Shown here: positions 44,811-53,933 of the stretch, piece by piece
Position numbering within the stretch: the stretch's first letter is position 1
How the letters are laid out: each line of letters opens with the position of its first letter
Source: Calothrix membranacea FACHB-236
GTDB taxonomy: Bacteria > Cyanobacteriota > Cyanobacteriia > Cyanobacteriales > Nostocaceae
Direction: 5' to 3'
Assembly: GCF_014696315.1 (NCBI RefSeq)
Contig: NZ_JACJPX010000028.1
Location: 38,729-102,728 of the forward strand
Length of the DNA: 64,000 bases
The notes under the pieces: model-generated
What the model saw: the letters and a program-made list of their open reading frames with translations, nothing else
Told to the model about the DNA's origin: nothing
Database searches by the model: none
Made by a program: the position numbers and the translations under genes

Positions 44811-45323
44811 ATGACTACTAACCGTTTCAGTCGCTTACCTGCGATTGTGCTACACATCAGTGCTAAAATTGCTGCTCGCTGCCAAATCTGTCTGTACTTG
44901 CTATTGGCATTACTAAGTGGAGCCTTATTGCCGATTCAAGCTAGCTTGAATGCTCAACTCGCACGTTCTCTTAACTCAGTTCCTTTGGCTGCTGATATTT
45001 CCTACCTCGTTGGCGCACTAGCTTTAATAGCACTTCTGTTTAGCCAACAGTTTGGCAATGTTGACTGGACTAGCCTATCCAAAGCACCCCGATGGAGCTT
45101 TATTGGTGGAGTCTTAGGCGCTGGTTACATCACCTCCAGTACCTACTTCACTGCCCTAATAGGGCCAACCTTGACACTAGGATTTGTAGTTTGTGGACAA
45201 GCGATCGCAGGCATCATCACGGATCATTTTGGCTGGTTAGGCGTTCCTCAACATCGTCTGACACGCCATCGTCGCTTTGCCATCGGGCTATTGGTAGTTG
45301 CAGTATTTTTTCTAACTCAATAA
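44811..45323 (+). CDS. DMT-type membrane protein (DUF606/YdcZ-like), subunit 1
   Basis: A 170-residue membrane protein with about five TM segments of the small DMT (DUF606/YdcZ) group. Recognisable blocks are ALLSGALLPIQASLNAQLAR near the N-terminus and FIGGVLGAGYITSSTYFTAL in the middle. Members are half-size and often encoded in adjacent pairs, thought to assemble as dimers. The next gene, 20 bp after the stop, is a paralog of the same size. The first 25 residues are an extra N-terminal extension ahead of TM1. The gene is divergent from marR. Confidence 0.85.
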   Translation: MTTNRFSRLPAIVLHISAKIAARCQICLYLLLALLSGALLPIQASLNAQLARSLNSVPLAADISYLVGALALIALLFSQQFGNVDWTSLSKAPRWSFIGGVLGAGYITSSTYFTALIGPTLTLGFVVCGQAIAGIITDHFGWLGVPQHRLTRHRRFAIGLLVVAVFFLTQ

Positions 45324-45343
45324 TTTATTATTTTCTCTTGCGT

Positions 45344-45835
45344 ATGAATATCTTATTCGCTCTACTTGGCGCAGGTTCAGGGGGTGTGTTGATTGCAATT
45401 GGTGCGGCTGCGAATGCTCGCTTAAGGCAAACACTCCAATCTTCAATTGCAGCTGCCGCAATTAACTTCATTATTGGCTTTACAACCTTGGCCTTACTAA
45501 TGATTTTGCAGGTGCTTCCCATCCCACCCCTCGAATATCTACTGACAGTTCCCTGGTGGGCATTTCTGGGAGGATTTCTCGGAGCAGCTTTCGTAACTTT
45601 AAGTACCCTAGTCGTGCCTAAATTAGGATTAACAACTACAACGCTCGCCGTTGTTTGCACTCAGATGATCGTTTCTGTGATTATCGATCAATTGGGCTGG
45701 TTGAGCATAGCACCCCGTCCCATCTCTGCTTCTAAAATTGTTGCAATTGGGTTGTTCATTTTGGCGATCGCCCTCACTCAGTTAGACCGTGAATCTCATC
45801 AACAGCCACAAGCAATCATACCTAAAATTGATTGA
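45344..45835 (+). CDS. DMT-type membrane protein (DUF606/YdcZ-like), subunit 2
   Basis: A 163-residue paralog of the preceding gene: MNILFALLGAGSGGVLIAIG, then FLGGFLGAAFVTLSTLVVPKLG, with about five TM segments. The open frame extends upstream to 45092, but that part overlaps the previous gene in another frame. The ATG at 45344, 20 bp after the previous stop, is the natural start. The short spacing suggests one mRNA with the gene before it, and probably with the MFS gene after it. Confidence 0.85.
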   Translation: MNILFALLGAGSGGVLIAIGAAANARLRQTLQSSIAAAAINFIIGFTTLALLMILQVLPIPPLEYLLTVPWWAFLGGFLGAAFVTLSTLVVPKLGLTTTTLAVVCTQMIVSVIIDQLGWLSIAPRPISASKIVAIGLFILAIALTQLDRESHQQPQAIIPKID

Positions 45836-45874
45836 AAACCTTGAATAGTCAGATTTTACCTCCGGAGTTTTTTC

Positions 45875-47083
45875 ATGAAATGCGATCGCAACAAACGCTC
45901 TCGATGGCAGCAACCTCACCTTACATCTCGTTGGATTGGAGTAGCGATCGCCTTCTATGCCTTCATCGCTATTGGTATTGCCGAAGCAGGATTAGGGGTG
46001 CTGTTACCATCCATCTTGTCCACTTACCAACTCACTCCCGCAACAGTCACACTGCTATTTGTTAGTCAAATTAGTGGATATATTGTCGCTGCATTCAGCA
46101 GTAGTTTAGTGAGTAGCCGTTTAGGGTTGGCACGAATGCTTCTGATTGCTGCCAGTGCCCTAACAACTGCACTGCTCATTTATGCTTTATCCCCTTACTG
46201 GTTGATCATGGTTATTGCCGGAACCTTGCTAGGGTTAGGGATTGGGTTAATTGATGCCGGGATCAACACCTACATTGTGCAGGACTCGCGTAGTGCCAAT
46301 TTGATTGGTTCGCTTCATGCCTTTTATGGCATTGGCGCACTTTTGGGGCCTGCGGTAGCAACAACACTGTTAGCTGTTGGTATGAATTGGCGACAGGTGT
46401 ATCTGGTGTTGGCGAGTGTAGTTAGCGTATTGGTAATCGGTCTTTTCGGCGTGATTCTCTGGCGCTATCAGCCAATGATGGCAAAGGTAACGCCATCTGA
46501 TACGAGTGCGGTGGGAAATTTGCAGCGATCGCTCCATCATCCTGCTGTGCTGCTAACTGGATTGCTGTTGCTCGTCTATGTAGGCACAGAAGCCTCTGTT
46601 GGTAACTGGGCATATACAGTACAATCTGTTGCCCGACAAACCCCTGAACTAATTGCCGGATATAGTGTCAGTGCCTATTGGATGGGTTTGACAATCGGAC
46701 GTTTCAGCTTGAGTTACGCTTTGAACCGACTGGGTGCAGTTCGTACCATCAGCCTATCCCTAATTTTATTAATGATTAGCCTCGTAGCTTGGTGGCTCTT
46801 ACCCGATCAGTGGATTAGCTTACCGTTAATTGGCTTTGCTTTAGCCACCATCTTTCCTGCTACAATTTGGCTGATTCCCCAACGAGTCCCAGAGACGTTG
46901 GTGCCTGCGGCAGTGGGTTTTGCTACCAGTACCGCCAGTTTCGGAGCTGCGCTCATCCCCACGGGAGTCGGCTGGTTAGCGAATTGGGCAGGATTGGATA
47001 TTATTCCCATGTTGATGTTGATACCTGCGATTGTGATGATTGGTGTACATTGCTGGTTAGTTCAAGGGACTTCCAGAAATTAA
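45875..47083 (+). CDS. MFS transporter
   Basis: A 402-residue major facilitator protein with about 12 TM segments and a short basic N-terminus (MKCDRNKRSRWQQ). The TM1 block GIAEAGLGVLLPSILSTYQL and the mid-protein LGLGIGLIDAGINTYI resemble FucP/YbjJ-type sugar or drug transporters. A good Shine-Dalgarno (CGGAG) lies 8 nt before the ATG. It follows the two small DMT-type genes by 39 bp, so all three are likely one operon under the MarR regulator. Export of a toxic compound or metabolite is inferred from this layout; the substrate is not known. Confidence 0.87.
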   Translation: MKCDRNKRSRWQQPHLTSRWIGVAIAFYAFIAIGIAEAGLGVLLPSILSTYQLTPATVTLLFVSQISGYIVAAFSSSLVSSRLGLARMLLIAASALTTALLIYALSPYWLIMVIAGTLLGLGIGLIDAGINTYIVQDSRSANLIGSLHAFYGIGALLGPAVATTLLAVGMNWRQVYLVLASVVSVLVIGLFGVILWRYQPMMAKVTPSDTSAVGNLQRSLHHPAVLLTGLLLLVYVGTEASVGNWAYTVQSVARQTPELIAGYSVSAYWMGLTIGRFSLSYALNRLGAVRTISLSLILLMISLVAWWLLPDQWISLPLIGFALATIFPATIWLIPQRVPETLVPAAVGFATSTASFGAALIPTGVGWLANWAGLDIIPMLMLIPAIVMIGVHCWLVQGTSRN

Positions 47084-47187
47084 ATTCTCCATTTTTCGGA
47101 AGGAAGACCATAATTATATTCTTCCTCCTCTGCTTGCCAAAGCGATTGATTATTTTTTTATTTGGAAATCGCCAACATGGTAATTTA

Positions 47188-47262
47188 TACCAATTTGAAA
47201 AAAGAATGCGACAGATTGTATGGGCACGACGTGCCGTGCCCTCTAGAATATATTGATGTGTC
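47188..47262. mobile_element. MITE-like element, copy D (3' end missing)
   Basis: Starts TACCAATTTGAAAAAAGAAT and runs to TTGATGTGTC, then stops and continues straight into the X segment (TTATTAAAGAAGCCAGAAG). It is the left part of a composite unit D-X-E. Confidence 0.75.
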
Positions 47263-47375
47263 TTATTAAAGAAGCCAGAAGAATTGGGGGATTCTCCCCC
47301 AAACCCCCGATTGGGTGACGGTTGCGTCCCCCAAACCCCCTCCAAAATTATTGTTCTGTTTTTTTTGTTGAGTAA

Positions 47376-47472
47376 TACCAATTTGAAAAAAGAATGCGAC
47401 AGATTTTATGGGCACGGCAGGCCGTGACCTCTAGAATATATTGATGTGTCGCAAACATTATTTGAATTGGTA
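47376..47472. mobile_element. MITE-like element, copy E
   Basis: 97 bp, complete: TACCAATTTGAAAAAAGAAT to ATTTGAATTGGTA. The next three bases are the stop codon of lnt (TTA on +). Confidence 0.78.
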
Positions 47473-49041
47473 TTACTCTTTAGCTGCGCGTTGCATTTTC
47501 CAATTCACTAGCCAAGCTGCGCCACTGGATATTAATAACACAGGTGTCAACCAATCACCCCAACGCACATATAAAGTCTGTGTTTGCCGTCTATATATTG
47601 TTTCGGCGTGAATTTCGTAGGTATTATGGCCAGATATCCACAAGGTTTTACCATGAGGGTCGATAAAGCCTGAATATCCTGTATTTGTCGCCCGCACAGA
47701 CCATCTATCAGTTTCAATCGCCCGCATAATATCCTGTGCATGGTGCTGGAATGGCATAGCAGCCGTGTAATGGGCATTGTTGGAGGAACTAAGGATAAAT
47801 TGCCCACCCGCAGCAGCTTGACGGCGAAATTGGGCTGAAAAAGCGGAGTCGTAACAAATACCTGCGATCGCACGCCCAAATGGTGTATCAAATATTTGAT
47901 TGGGCGAACCATGCACTTGGTGTTCATCCAATGGTGACAAGCGCTGAATCAGTTTACCTAAAATCTCTTCAAAGGGAATATATTCACCTAATGGTACTAG
48001 TTTGGTTTTGTCGTAGCGGCTGAAAACTTCGCCGTTACCTGTGTAGGTAAATAAACTATTGGTGTAGCTGCGTCCTTGTTCGCCAAAAGCCCCAAGCCAA
48101 GCTACCACGCCTTTTTCCTTGATGCCTGAGATGATGGGAGTTGTGCCTAAGTCACGCTGAAAAAACGGTAAAGCGCCTTCTGGAGTTAAGACGGCATCCA
48201 CACCCTGGTCTGCTAAAGTTAAATATCCATTGGTGTAACCTGCGATCGCTCTTCGCAATCCTTCGGGTTGAAGTTTAATAACGTTAGAAATATTACCTTG
48301 AACAATTCCTACTTTTAAAGCTTTATCTGCTGGCTTACTCAGGGGAATGCTGTATAAGCTAAAACCAGTTAACTGAAGAGTAATGAATAATCCAGTAGCG
48401 ATCGCTAAATATTTATTCGCGTAAATCTTCTTATCTTTACGGTTAATCCACGCTTCGGCAATTAAGCCATTTACTGCGACAATTGCGGCTGTCACGGCAC
48501 TTGGCCCAGCCAGTTGTCCCAGATGTAAAATTACTAAATTATGCGGACTTTGGGTGTAAGAAAGCGAACTCCACCACAAATCGCCAGCACTCCAAATGCC
48601 TTCTAAAAGGCACCAAATAGTTGTGCCAATCAGCACACGTAAAAGCGGCTTTTGTGCAGCAAAACGCACCATCAAAGCCGCCCACACAACTACTATTGCT
48701 GCCCCCCAAAGGGTAACGAAGGTCAAACAGAAGATGCTAATTGCCAAACTCGCTAGCCAAGGAACACCCAACCAATCCATCGGATGGATGCCTGTAATCC
48801 AGAATAAAGCTAAACCGTGATAGCCAATGCCCCAAAATAAAGGTAAAAGAAGGAATTTTCGCCTTTTACCTGCTAATTGCGTATTTTCTTTATTAATTAA
48901 AACCCAGAGAGGAGCAAGGGCTATCCAAGCGAGGAACCATGCGCCCACAGGGGCCACAGTCAGCCCCATCAATACCCCACTGATCAAGGCTAAAGTGTAA
49001 AGGCTAAAGGATGAAAATAGCTTTTTTGTTTGATATTTCAC
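47473..49041 (-). CDS. lnt: apolipoprotein N-acyltransferase
   Basis: A 522-residue integral membrane enzyme that N-acylates the lipid-modified Cys of lipoproteins in the last maturation step. About six TM segments in the first 230 residues are followed by a nitrilase-like periplasmic domain with the Glu-Lys-Cys triad: TPEGALPFF (Glu), DKTKLVPLGEYIPFE (Lys) and AGICYDSAF (Cys). One more TM helix lies at the C-terminus. The start is a GTG at 49041, 2 bp after the stop of a HepT-like fragment, with GGGG about 8 nt upstream. Its stop codon abuts MITE copy E. The gene sits between inverted composite repeats. Confidence 0.9.
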   Translation of the reverse strand: MKYQTKKLFSSFSLYTLALISGVLMGLTVAPVGAWFLAWIALAPLWVLINKENTQLAGKRRKFLLLPLFWGIGYHGLALFWITGIHPMDWLGVPWLASLAISIFCLTFVTLWGAAIVVVWAALMVRFAAQKPLLRVLIGTTIWCLLEGIWSAGDLWWSSLSYTQSPHNLVILHLGQLAGPSAVTAAIVAVNGLIAEAWINRKDKKIYANKYLAIATGLFITLQLTGFSLYSIPLSKPADKALKVGIVQGNISNVIKLQPEGLRRAIAGYTNGYLTLADQGVDAVLTPEGALPFFQRDLGTTPIISGIKEKGVVAWLGAFGEQGRSYTNSLFTYTGNGEVFSRYDKTKLVPLGEYIPFEEILGKLIQRLSPLDEHQVHGSPNQIFDTPFGRAIAGICYDSAFSAQFRRQAAAGGQFILSSSNNAHYTAAMPFQHHAQDIMRAIETDRWSVRATNTGYSGFIDPHGKTLWISGHNTYEIHAETIYRRQTQTLYVRWGDWLTPVLLISSGAAWLVNWKMQRAAKE

Positions 49042-49043
49042 AA

Positions 49044-49247
49044 CTACCCCAATTCTTGCAAAATCACCTCAACAGTTGCCTTTAATTGAGGCAAATTATG
49101 CTCAATCACGCCCCAAATTCGATTTAAATTTACTTTTAAATAATCATGAATCAGCACATCTCCAAAACCAGCTACTTGCTGCCAAGGGATATCTGGATAA
49201 GCTGCTCTGATTTCGGGAGATAATCTCTTTGTTGCCTCCCCAATAAT
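49044..49247 (-). pseudogene. HepT/DUF86-like fragment, 5' end lost
   Basis: A 67-codon open frame on the - strand reads IIGEATKRLSPEIRAAYPD, then GDVLIHDYLKVNLNRIW, and ends at a TAG at 49044. It matches the C-terminal half of HepT-like (HEPN, DUF86) toxins. The N-terminal half is missing: the frame runs straight into MITE copy F. The Arg of the RxxxxH ribonuclease motif is Gly here (GFGDVLIH), which would also impair activity. It overlaps the region just ahead of lnt by 2 bp spacing and was probably once translated with it. No MNT-type antitoxin is adjacent. Confidence 0.75.
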
Positions 49248-49312
49248 TATATTCTAGAGGGCACGGCGTGCCGTGCCCCTACAATCTGTCGCATTCTTTT
49301 TTCAAATTGGTA
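49247..49312. mobile_element. MITE-like element, copy F (truncated)
   Basis: Reads CTAGAGGGCACGGCGTGCCG through CTGTCGCATTC to CAAATTGGTA; the left end is missing and abuts the HepT fragment. Confidence 0.72.
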
Positions 49313-49432
49313 TTACTCAACAAAAAAACCAAACAATAATTTTTTTTGGAGGGGGTTTGGGGGACGCAACCGTCACCCAATCGGGGGTTTGGGGGAGAAT
49401 CCCCCAATTCTTCTGGCTTCTTTAATCAGTGT

Positions 49433-49529
49433 TACTAAATCAAATAATGTTTGTGAAACATCAATATATTCTAGAGGGTACAGTGTGCCTTGCCCCTACA
49501 ATCTGTCGCATTCTTTTGTCAAATTGTTA
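49433..49529. mobile_element. MITE-like element, copy G
   Basis: 97 bp from TACTAAATCAAATAATG to CAAATTGTTA. The ends and centre (GGGTACAGTGTGCCTTGCCC) have decayed more than in other copies. Confidence 0.72.
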
Positions 49530-49535
49530 TTAGTA

Positions 49536-49602
49536 CCGCTTGGTAGTTGTTCAGTATTAAGTTTACCTCTCTGCCACATCATCCAAGCGGTTTGATAGCT
49601 TA
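49536..49602 (-). pseudogene. IS607-type resolvase remnant
   Basis: On the - strand this 67-bp piece reads SYQTAWMMWQRGKLNTEQLP, followed by SGT, which closely matches the N-terminal MerR-like helix-turn-helix of IS607-family serine resolvases (usually SYxTAWRWxxxGKL...QLPTGT). It is cut on both sides by MITE copies G and H and cannot encode a working protein. Confidence 0.65.
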
Positions 49603-49700
49603 TACCAAATCAAATAATTTTTGCGACACATCAATATATTCTAGAGGTCAAGGCAGTGCCTTGCCCCTACAATCTGTCGCATTGTTTTTTCAAATTGGTA
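49603..49700. mobile_element. MITE-like element, copy H
   Basis: 98 bp from TACCAAATCAAATAATTTTT to CAAATTGGTA; centre GTCAAGGCAGTGCCTTGCCC. Confidence 0.75.
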
Positions 49701-49706
49701 TTACAA

Positions 49707-49811
49707 CTATTGATTTGGTATAGTCTGTGTTTTTAACTTAGTAGATAAGTCAAAGTTGATTAACACTTGGATAAACTCTTGTGCAAGTTTATCCAATATG
49801 TCATCCTTCAT
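49707..49811 (-). CDS. possible 34-aa reading frame overlapping the gyrA stop
   Basis: ATG at 49811 overlaps the gyrA TGA (ATGA), and the frame reads [17 protein letters not shown], ending at a TAG near MITE copy H. It could be the 5' remnant of a gene cut by copy H and once coupled to gyrA. A perfect 11-bp inverted repeat (TTGGATAAACT / AGTTTATCCAA, 49767-49796) lies inside it, so the region may instead act as a gyrA 3' hairpin. I am unsure which. Confidence 0.3.
   Translation of the reverse strand: MKDDILDKLAQEFIQVLINFDLSTKLKTQTIPNQ
49767..49796. terminator. hairpin downstream of gyrA
   Basis: 11-bp perfect stem TTGGATAAACT / AGTTTATCCAA with an 8-nt loop, about 12 bp after the gyrA stop. 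No T-run follows on the - strand, so termination is uncertain. Confidence 0.4.
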
Positions 49812-52414
49812 TCTGTCTCTTCTAATTCGCCTGTATCACCACTGTCGGGAGGAACTATAGCTACTCCGGTGATCGCATCATCTTCGTCTAAGCGCTGTAC
49901 TCTTACGCCTGTTGCCGATCGCGATTGTACAGAAATGGCATTTACAGCTTGACGAATAATGATACCGCGATTGGTGACCATCATGATTTCATCATCGCTG
50001 TTGACAATCTGTAAGGTGGCTAATTTGTCTTTGGTTTTGCGGTTTTTGAATTTGGTTGCCATTAAACCCTGACCAGCGCGATTTTGCAATCGGAATTGGG
50101 CTACAGGTACGCGTTTGCCATATCCACCCATTGTAATTACCAACACCCAAGGGCCAGTACTAGCGATCGCTGCTACTTCTGTGGATTCTTCATTTTCGAT
50201 TTCTTCGGTTTCGATGATTTCTTCAATCTCGGTTTCGGCTTCAGTTTCTGTAACCGTACTCAAGGTATCGAGAATTGCTGCCGGCAGGATATCCATACCT
50301 ACCAGTTCGTCACCAGCTTTGAGTTTCATGGATTTCACACCACGAGTCGCCCTACCTAAAGGACGCAATTGTTCGTGGTTACAGCGGAAGTGAATTGCCA
50401 TCCCGTGACGGGAACCCACAATGACACTATCTTCTACCCTCGCGCGACGTACCCAGCGGAGTTGATCGCCTTCTTCTAAGGAAATTGCAATTAAGCCGTT
50501 AGCCCGGATGTTACTAAATGCTTCCAATACAGTTTTCTTAATATTGCCTCCTTTTGTTAGCATTACTAAGAATTCTTCACTGCTAAACTCATCAACTGGG
50601 ACAATGGAGGTAATTTTTTCTTCCTTGGGAATGGGCAACATTTGCACAATTGGTGTACCGCGACTGGTACGGGAACCCACGGGAATTTGATAAGCTTTCA
50701 GACAGTAGACGACACCGCGATCGCTAAAGAATAAAACGCTGTCGTGATCGCAGCAAGTTAAGAAATGTTCGATGGTGTCATCATCTTTAACCTTGGCTGC
50801 TGCTTTCCCTCTGGTAGCACGGCTTTGGGCTTCAAAGGTATTAACTGGCATCCGTTTGATGTAACCTTGCTCTGTCAGCAAAATGATCACTTTTTCATTG
50901 GCGATCAAGTCAAGGTCATCGATTTCTCCCTCAGCATGGGTAATTACTGTGCGTCGGGGTGTGGAAAAGCTGGTTTTGATTTGTGAAATTTCGTCTTCAA
51001 TGATTGACAGCACTCTTTCCCGGCGTGCCAAAATATCTTGCAAGTCGGCAATTTGCGCTTGTAAATCTTCGTGTTCTTGACGAATTTTATCTGCTTCTAG
51101 GGCTGTTAAGCGCCGCAGTTGCATTTGTAAAATGGCATCGGCTTGAACTTCCGAAAGCCCATAGGTGGTAATTAGTTCACCTTTGGCTGTGGGTGCATCA
51201 GAAGCATGGCGAATTAAGTTAATAATGGCATCTAAATGCGCTAGAGCAATTAATAAGCCTTGTAAGATATGGTCGCGTTCTTCCGCTTTCCGCAGTTCAT
51301 ACCTGGTGCGGCGATTAATTGATTCAATGCGGAAATCGAGGAATACTTCTAAGAACTGCTTGAGTGTGAGGGTTTGGGGTTCCCCATTCACTAACGCCAA
51401 CATATTGGCCCCAAAGTTGGCTTGCAGTGGGGTCTGCTTGTAGAGGTTATTCAGTACTACTCTGGGATAAGCATCGCGCTTAAGTTCGATGACGATTCGC
51501 ATCCCATCGCGATCGCTTTCATCGCGGATATCTGCAATTCCCTCTATGCGTTTGTCATTGACCAACTCGGCAATTTTTTCAATTAATGCGGCTTTGTTGG
51601 TTTGATAAGGCAATTCGGTGATGATAATTGCTTCTCTTTCTGGTCTTCCCCGTTGCTCGATGGTTTCGATGTTAGCTACGCCGCGCATGGTAATTGAACC
51701 GCGCCCGGTGGTGTAAGCTTCTTTAATTGCTGCTGTTCCTAACACCTGCGCCCCTGTGGGAAAGTCGGGGCCGGGAATATATTGCATTAACTGGAGATTG
51801 GTGATCTCTGGATTGTGAATCAATGCTACTAATCCATCAATCAATTCGCCCAGATTGTGCGGTGGGATATTGGTCGCCATCCCCACAGCAATCCCAGAGG
51901 AACCATTTAATAGTAACTGGGGAATACGTGCTGGTAGAACTGTGGGTTCTTGTTGGGAACCGTCGAAGTTATCAATAAAATCTACCGTTTCGGACTCAAT
52001 GTCGTGGAGTAAAGCTGTGCCAGTTAAAGCTTGCAAGCGACATTCTGTGTATCGCATTGCGGCTGGGGGATCGTTGTCTACGGAACCGAAGTTACCATGC
52101 CCGTTAATTAAGGGCGATCGCATGGAAAAATCCTGTGCCATCCGCACCAACGCATCATACACCGCCGTATCACCGTGGGGGTGATATTTACCTAAAACTT
52201 CCCCAACCACACGGGCGCATTTACGAAACGGGCGATCGTGCGTCAAACCTAGCTCGTGCATTGCGTAGAGGATGCGACGATGCACAGGTTTCAGACCATC
52301 CCTGGCATCTGGTAGCGCCCGACCCACAATCACACTCATGGCGTATTCCAGATAAGACCGGGACATCTCGTTCCGCAGATCTGTCGGGATAATCCTCTCC
52401 TGTGAGGTTGTCAT
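49808..52414 (-). CDS. gyrA: DNA gyrase subunit A
   Basis: An 868-residue type IIA topoisomerase A subunit. The N-terminus ([20 protein letters not shown]) and the catalytic Tyr in [11 protein letters not shown] (about residue 122) are clear, as are [20 protein letters not shown] and the coiled-coil gate. Six beta-pinwheel blades follow in the C-terminal third (e.g. [20 protein letters not shown]). The GyrA-box-like [10 protein letters not shown] differs somewhat from the usual QRRGGKG. A Glu/Thr-rich insert ([20 protein letters not shown], about 718-737) is in the C-terminal domain. The ATG start is clear. Cyanobacteria can have more than one GyrA/ParC paralog, and length and context favour gyrase A. 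Confidence 0.92.
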   Translation of the reverse strand: MTTSQERIIPTDLRNEMSRSYLEYAMSVIVGRALPDARDGLKPVHRRILYAMHELGLTHDRPFRKCARVVGEVLGKYHPHGDTAVYDALVRMAQDFSMRSPLINGHGNFGSVDNDPPAAMRYTECRLQALTGTALLHDIESETVDFIDNFDGSQQEPTVLPARIPQLLLNGSSGIAVGMATNIPPHNLGELIDGLVALIHNPEITNLQLMQYIPGPDFPTGAQVLGTAAIKEAYTTGRGSITMRGVANIETIEQRGRPEREAIIITELPYQTNKAALIEKIAELVNDKRIEGIADIRDESDRDGMRIVIELKRDAYPRVVLNNLYKQTPLQANFGANMLALVNGEPQTLTLKQFLEVFLDFRIESINRRTRYELRKAEERDHILQGLLIALAHLDAIINLIRHASDAPTAKGELITTYGLSEVQADAILQMQLRRLTALEADKIRQEHEDLQAQIADLQDILARRERVLSIIEDEISQIKTSFSTPRRTVITHAEGEIDDLDLIANEKVIILLTEQGYIKRMPVNTFEAQSRATRGKAAAKVKDDDTIEHFLTCCDHDSVLFFSDRGVVYCLKAYQIPVGSRTSRGTPIVQMLPIPKEEKITSIVPVDEFSSEEFLVMLTKGGNIKKTVLEAFSNIRANGLIAISLEEGDQLRWVRRARVEDSVIVGSRHGMAIHFRCNHEQLRPLGRATRGVKSMKLKAGDELVGMDILPAAILDTLSTVTETEAETEIEEIIETEEIENEESTEVAAIASTGPWVLVITMGGYGKRVPVAQFRLQNRAGQGLMATKFKNRKTKDKLATLQIVNSDDEIMMVTNRGIIIRQAVNAISVQSRSATGVRVQRLDEDDAITGVAIVPPDSGDTGELEETE

Positions 52415-52837
52415 AACCTAAAAAACTCCAAAAATCGCAGATTTTAGCCCTTGTTCTTGACAAAATGCAAAATTATTCCAAATTACTCTTGAATAATTGC
52501 CATATTTTGGTACAATTCTAGCACATATTGCTTTTTCTTGCCGGGAGAGCGGATTCAGGCAAGTAGATGGGTGGCTGATTAGGAGATGGTAAATGACTGT
52601 GCTACACAGGCTTTTGCTGAAGAGTTAAGGGCAGTTAACTAAAAAGCAGGAAACATATAAGCAATTTAAAATTCATCATTAAAAACTCTAATCACACTAG
52701 GAATTCTATGATTTCCCTAAGATTAGATGTTAATCTAACTATCGACATCACTGGGTAAATGTAGGATAACGGTATTGACTATTGGCAATCTTTAAGAGTT
52801 TTATAATCATTAATTTTTGAGAGACGCTAAAGCAGCA
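52415..52837. other. intergenic region between divergent genes
   Basis: About 420 bp with no gene seen. It should hold the gyrA promoter. A TGCAAAATTATTCC/TTACTCTTGAATAA stretch near 52460-52500 is AT-rich. No box can be named with confidence. Confidence 0.45.
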
Positions 52838-53050
52838 ATGATTTTTCAACAATTACGCATTGGCGATTACTTTCGTATACCTGGTATTAGTTTTTCTTGC
52901 GTTTATAGAAAGGCTAGCAGCTCATCTTGCACTCTGGATATGATTTTACGTCCTATCCGACGCAGCGCAATAGTGGTACCACTGAATCGATATGAGTTGA
53001 GTAGATATATTGCAAAAAAGCAGGAACTTCTTAAAGACTTAGAGGATTGA
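52838..53050 (+). CDS. small hypothetical protein, 70 aa
   Basis: A 70-residue protein (MIFQQLRIGDYFRIPGISF) with no TM segment. The N-terminal MIFQQLRIGDYFRIPG looks like a short domain found in small cyanobacterial hypotheticals, with the later CTLDMILRPIRRSAIVVPLN. The frame opens with a TTG at 52817, but the ATG at 52838 is chosen. It is isolated, between gyrA and the Mo-nitrogenase-domain gene. Function unknown. Confidence 0.6.
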   Translation: MIFQQLRIGDYFRIPGISFSCVYRKASSSSCTLDMILRPIRRSAIVVPLNRYELSRYIAKKQELLKDLED

Positions 53051-53193
53051 GCAAATAATTAGGATACAAGCCGATAAATTGATTTAGTCACCAGCAAAAA
53101 TCTGAAATAACATTTATTCAAGCCCTCTGATTTATTCTTGGGGTTATTATTTTGAGTTTTGCCTTTCCTCATCCAGTAAAGTGGTGTTTTAGG

Positions 53194-53490
53194 TTAACAA
53201 TAAATTGTCACATCTTCACCAAGCTCATCAGCCAAATAACTTAAAGCGCGGAAACGTAGCTCAACAAACTGTTCGTAGAAGGGGTTAAGTTTACAGAGGG
53301 GAGGAATGTGAAGTAAAGTGCGATCGCAGAATTTAATTTCTCGCTCAAAAGGACAACTAGCAGGAATCATTGTGCAGATGAAGCGTGCTAATCGGCAATT
53401 TTCTATTTTTAAGGATGTCAAGCGTTGACGTAGTGGTTGTAGTAGAAACTGAGCAAAATTGATAGAAGCGGATTGATTGGTAGACATCAT
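53194..53490 (-). CDS. Mo-dependent nitrogenase C-terminal-domain protein
   Basis: A 98-residue protein whose second half carries the pattern of the Mo-dependent nitrogenase C-terminal domain family: HIPPLCKLNPFYEQFVELRF, then RALSYLADELGEDVTIYC. Despite the name, these small cyanobacterial proteins are not nitrogenase subunits and their function is not established. Its start codon overlaps the stop of the preceding gene by the ATGA arrangement, so the two are translationally coupled. A second ATG directly follows the first, so the true start may be one codon later. Confidence 0.8.
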   Translation of the reverse strand: MMSTNQSASINFAQFLLQPLRQRLTSLKIENCRLARFICTMIPASCPFEREIKFCDRTLLHIPPLCKLNPFYEQFVELRFRALSYLADELGEDVTIYC

Positions 53491-53933
53491 ACTGTTAGGG
53501 AAGGAATTTGCTGAGATTGTTGGGGAATTACTAAAACTTTTTCCATGAAGAGGCTGTCAGAATCGGAAACATCTGCCATAAGTGCTTTTTTGGTTTGTTC
53601 ATGCATCAAGATTTTACCTTGAGCATCAAAACTAAAGTCTTGGCTAGGAATAAATCCTTTGCTAATAAGTTTTCTCAGAGTAAATCTGGTAACTTCTACT
53701 AGCAAATGTGCGTAAGGTTTCCAAGCACATAAGTTGTCTAAAACCCAGTGAAATGTTTTAGTATCCGTCAAAGATAATTCTAATACTGCTGCTGTGAGAA
53801 AAGATTCTGTATGTTGAACTCCCATACTAGTATTTAGTTGAGTTACCCAACATTCAGCCAGCTTTTTATCACGGAACTTTAAGATATAAAGTGCTCTTTC
53901 TAGATGGAAGTGGAACATTTCTAAATCTTTCAT
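53487..53933 (-). CDS. hypothetical protein coupled to the Mo-nitrogenase-domain gene
   Basis: A 148-residue soluble protein beginning MKDLEMFHFHLERALYILKF. I recognise no family. It is mostly helical, with a hydrophobic core pattern (WVLDNLCAWKPYAHLLVEVT) and a short C-terminal tail. The ATG at 53933 is chosen over a TTG three codons upstream. Its stop overlaps the start of the next gene (ATGA), so the pair forms a small operon. The response-regulator gene lies about 225 bp upstream on the same strand. Confidence 0.65.
   Translation of the reverse strand: MKDLEMFHFHLERALYILKFRDKKLAECWVTQLNTSMGVQHTESFLTAAVLELSLTDTKTFHWVLDNLCAWKPYAHLLVEVTRFTLRKLISKGFIPSQDFSFDAQGKILMHEQTKKALMADVSDSDSLFMEKVLVIPQQSQQIPSLTV

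Larger units (their letters stand above)
47188..47472. repeat. left arm of a 285-bp composite inverted repeat
   Basis: MITE copy D + a 110-bp segment X (AAGCCAGAAGAATTGGGGGA ... TTTTTTTTGTTGAGTAA) + MITE copy E. The same unit in inverted orientation lies at about 49247-49529, on the far side of lnt and the HepT-like remnant. Copy E ends one base before the lnt stop codon. Confidence 0.8.
49247..49529. repeat. right arm of the composite inverted repeat
   Basis: MITE copy F + segment X in reverse orientation (CTCAACAAAAAAACCAAACA ... TTCTGGCTTCTTTAA) + MITE copy G. It is the inverted counterpart of 47188-47472. Confidence 0.8.

Noticed and set aside
47001..47381. 126-codon - strand frame across MITE copy D
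   Set aside because: It overlaps the MFS gene and repeat DNA; no family signal.
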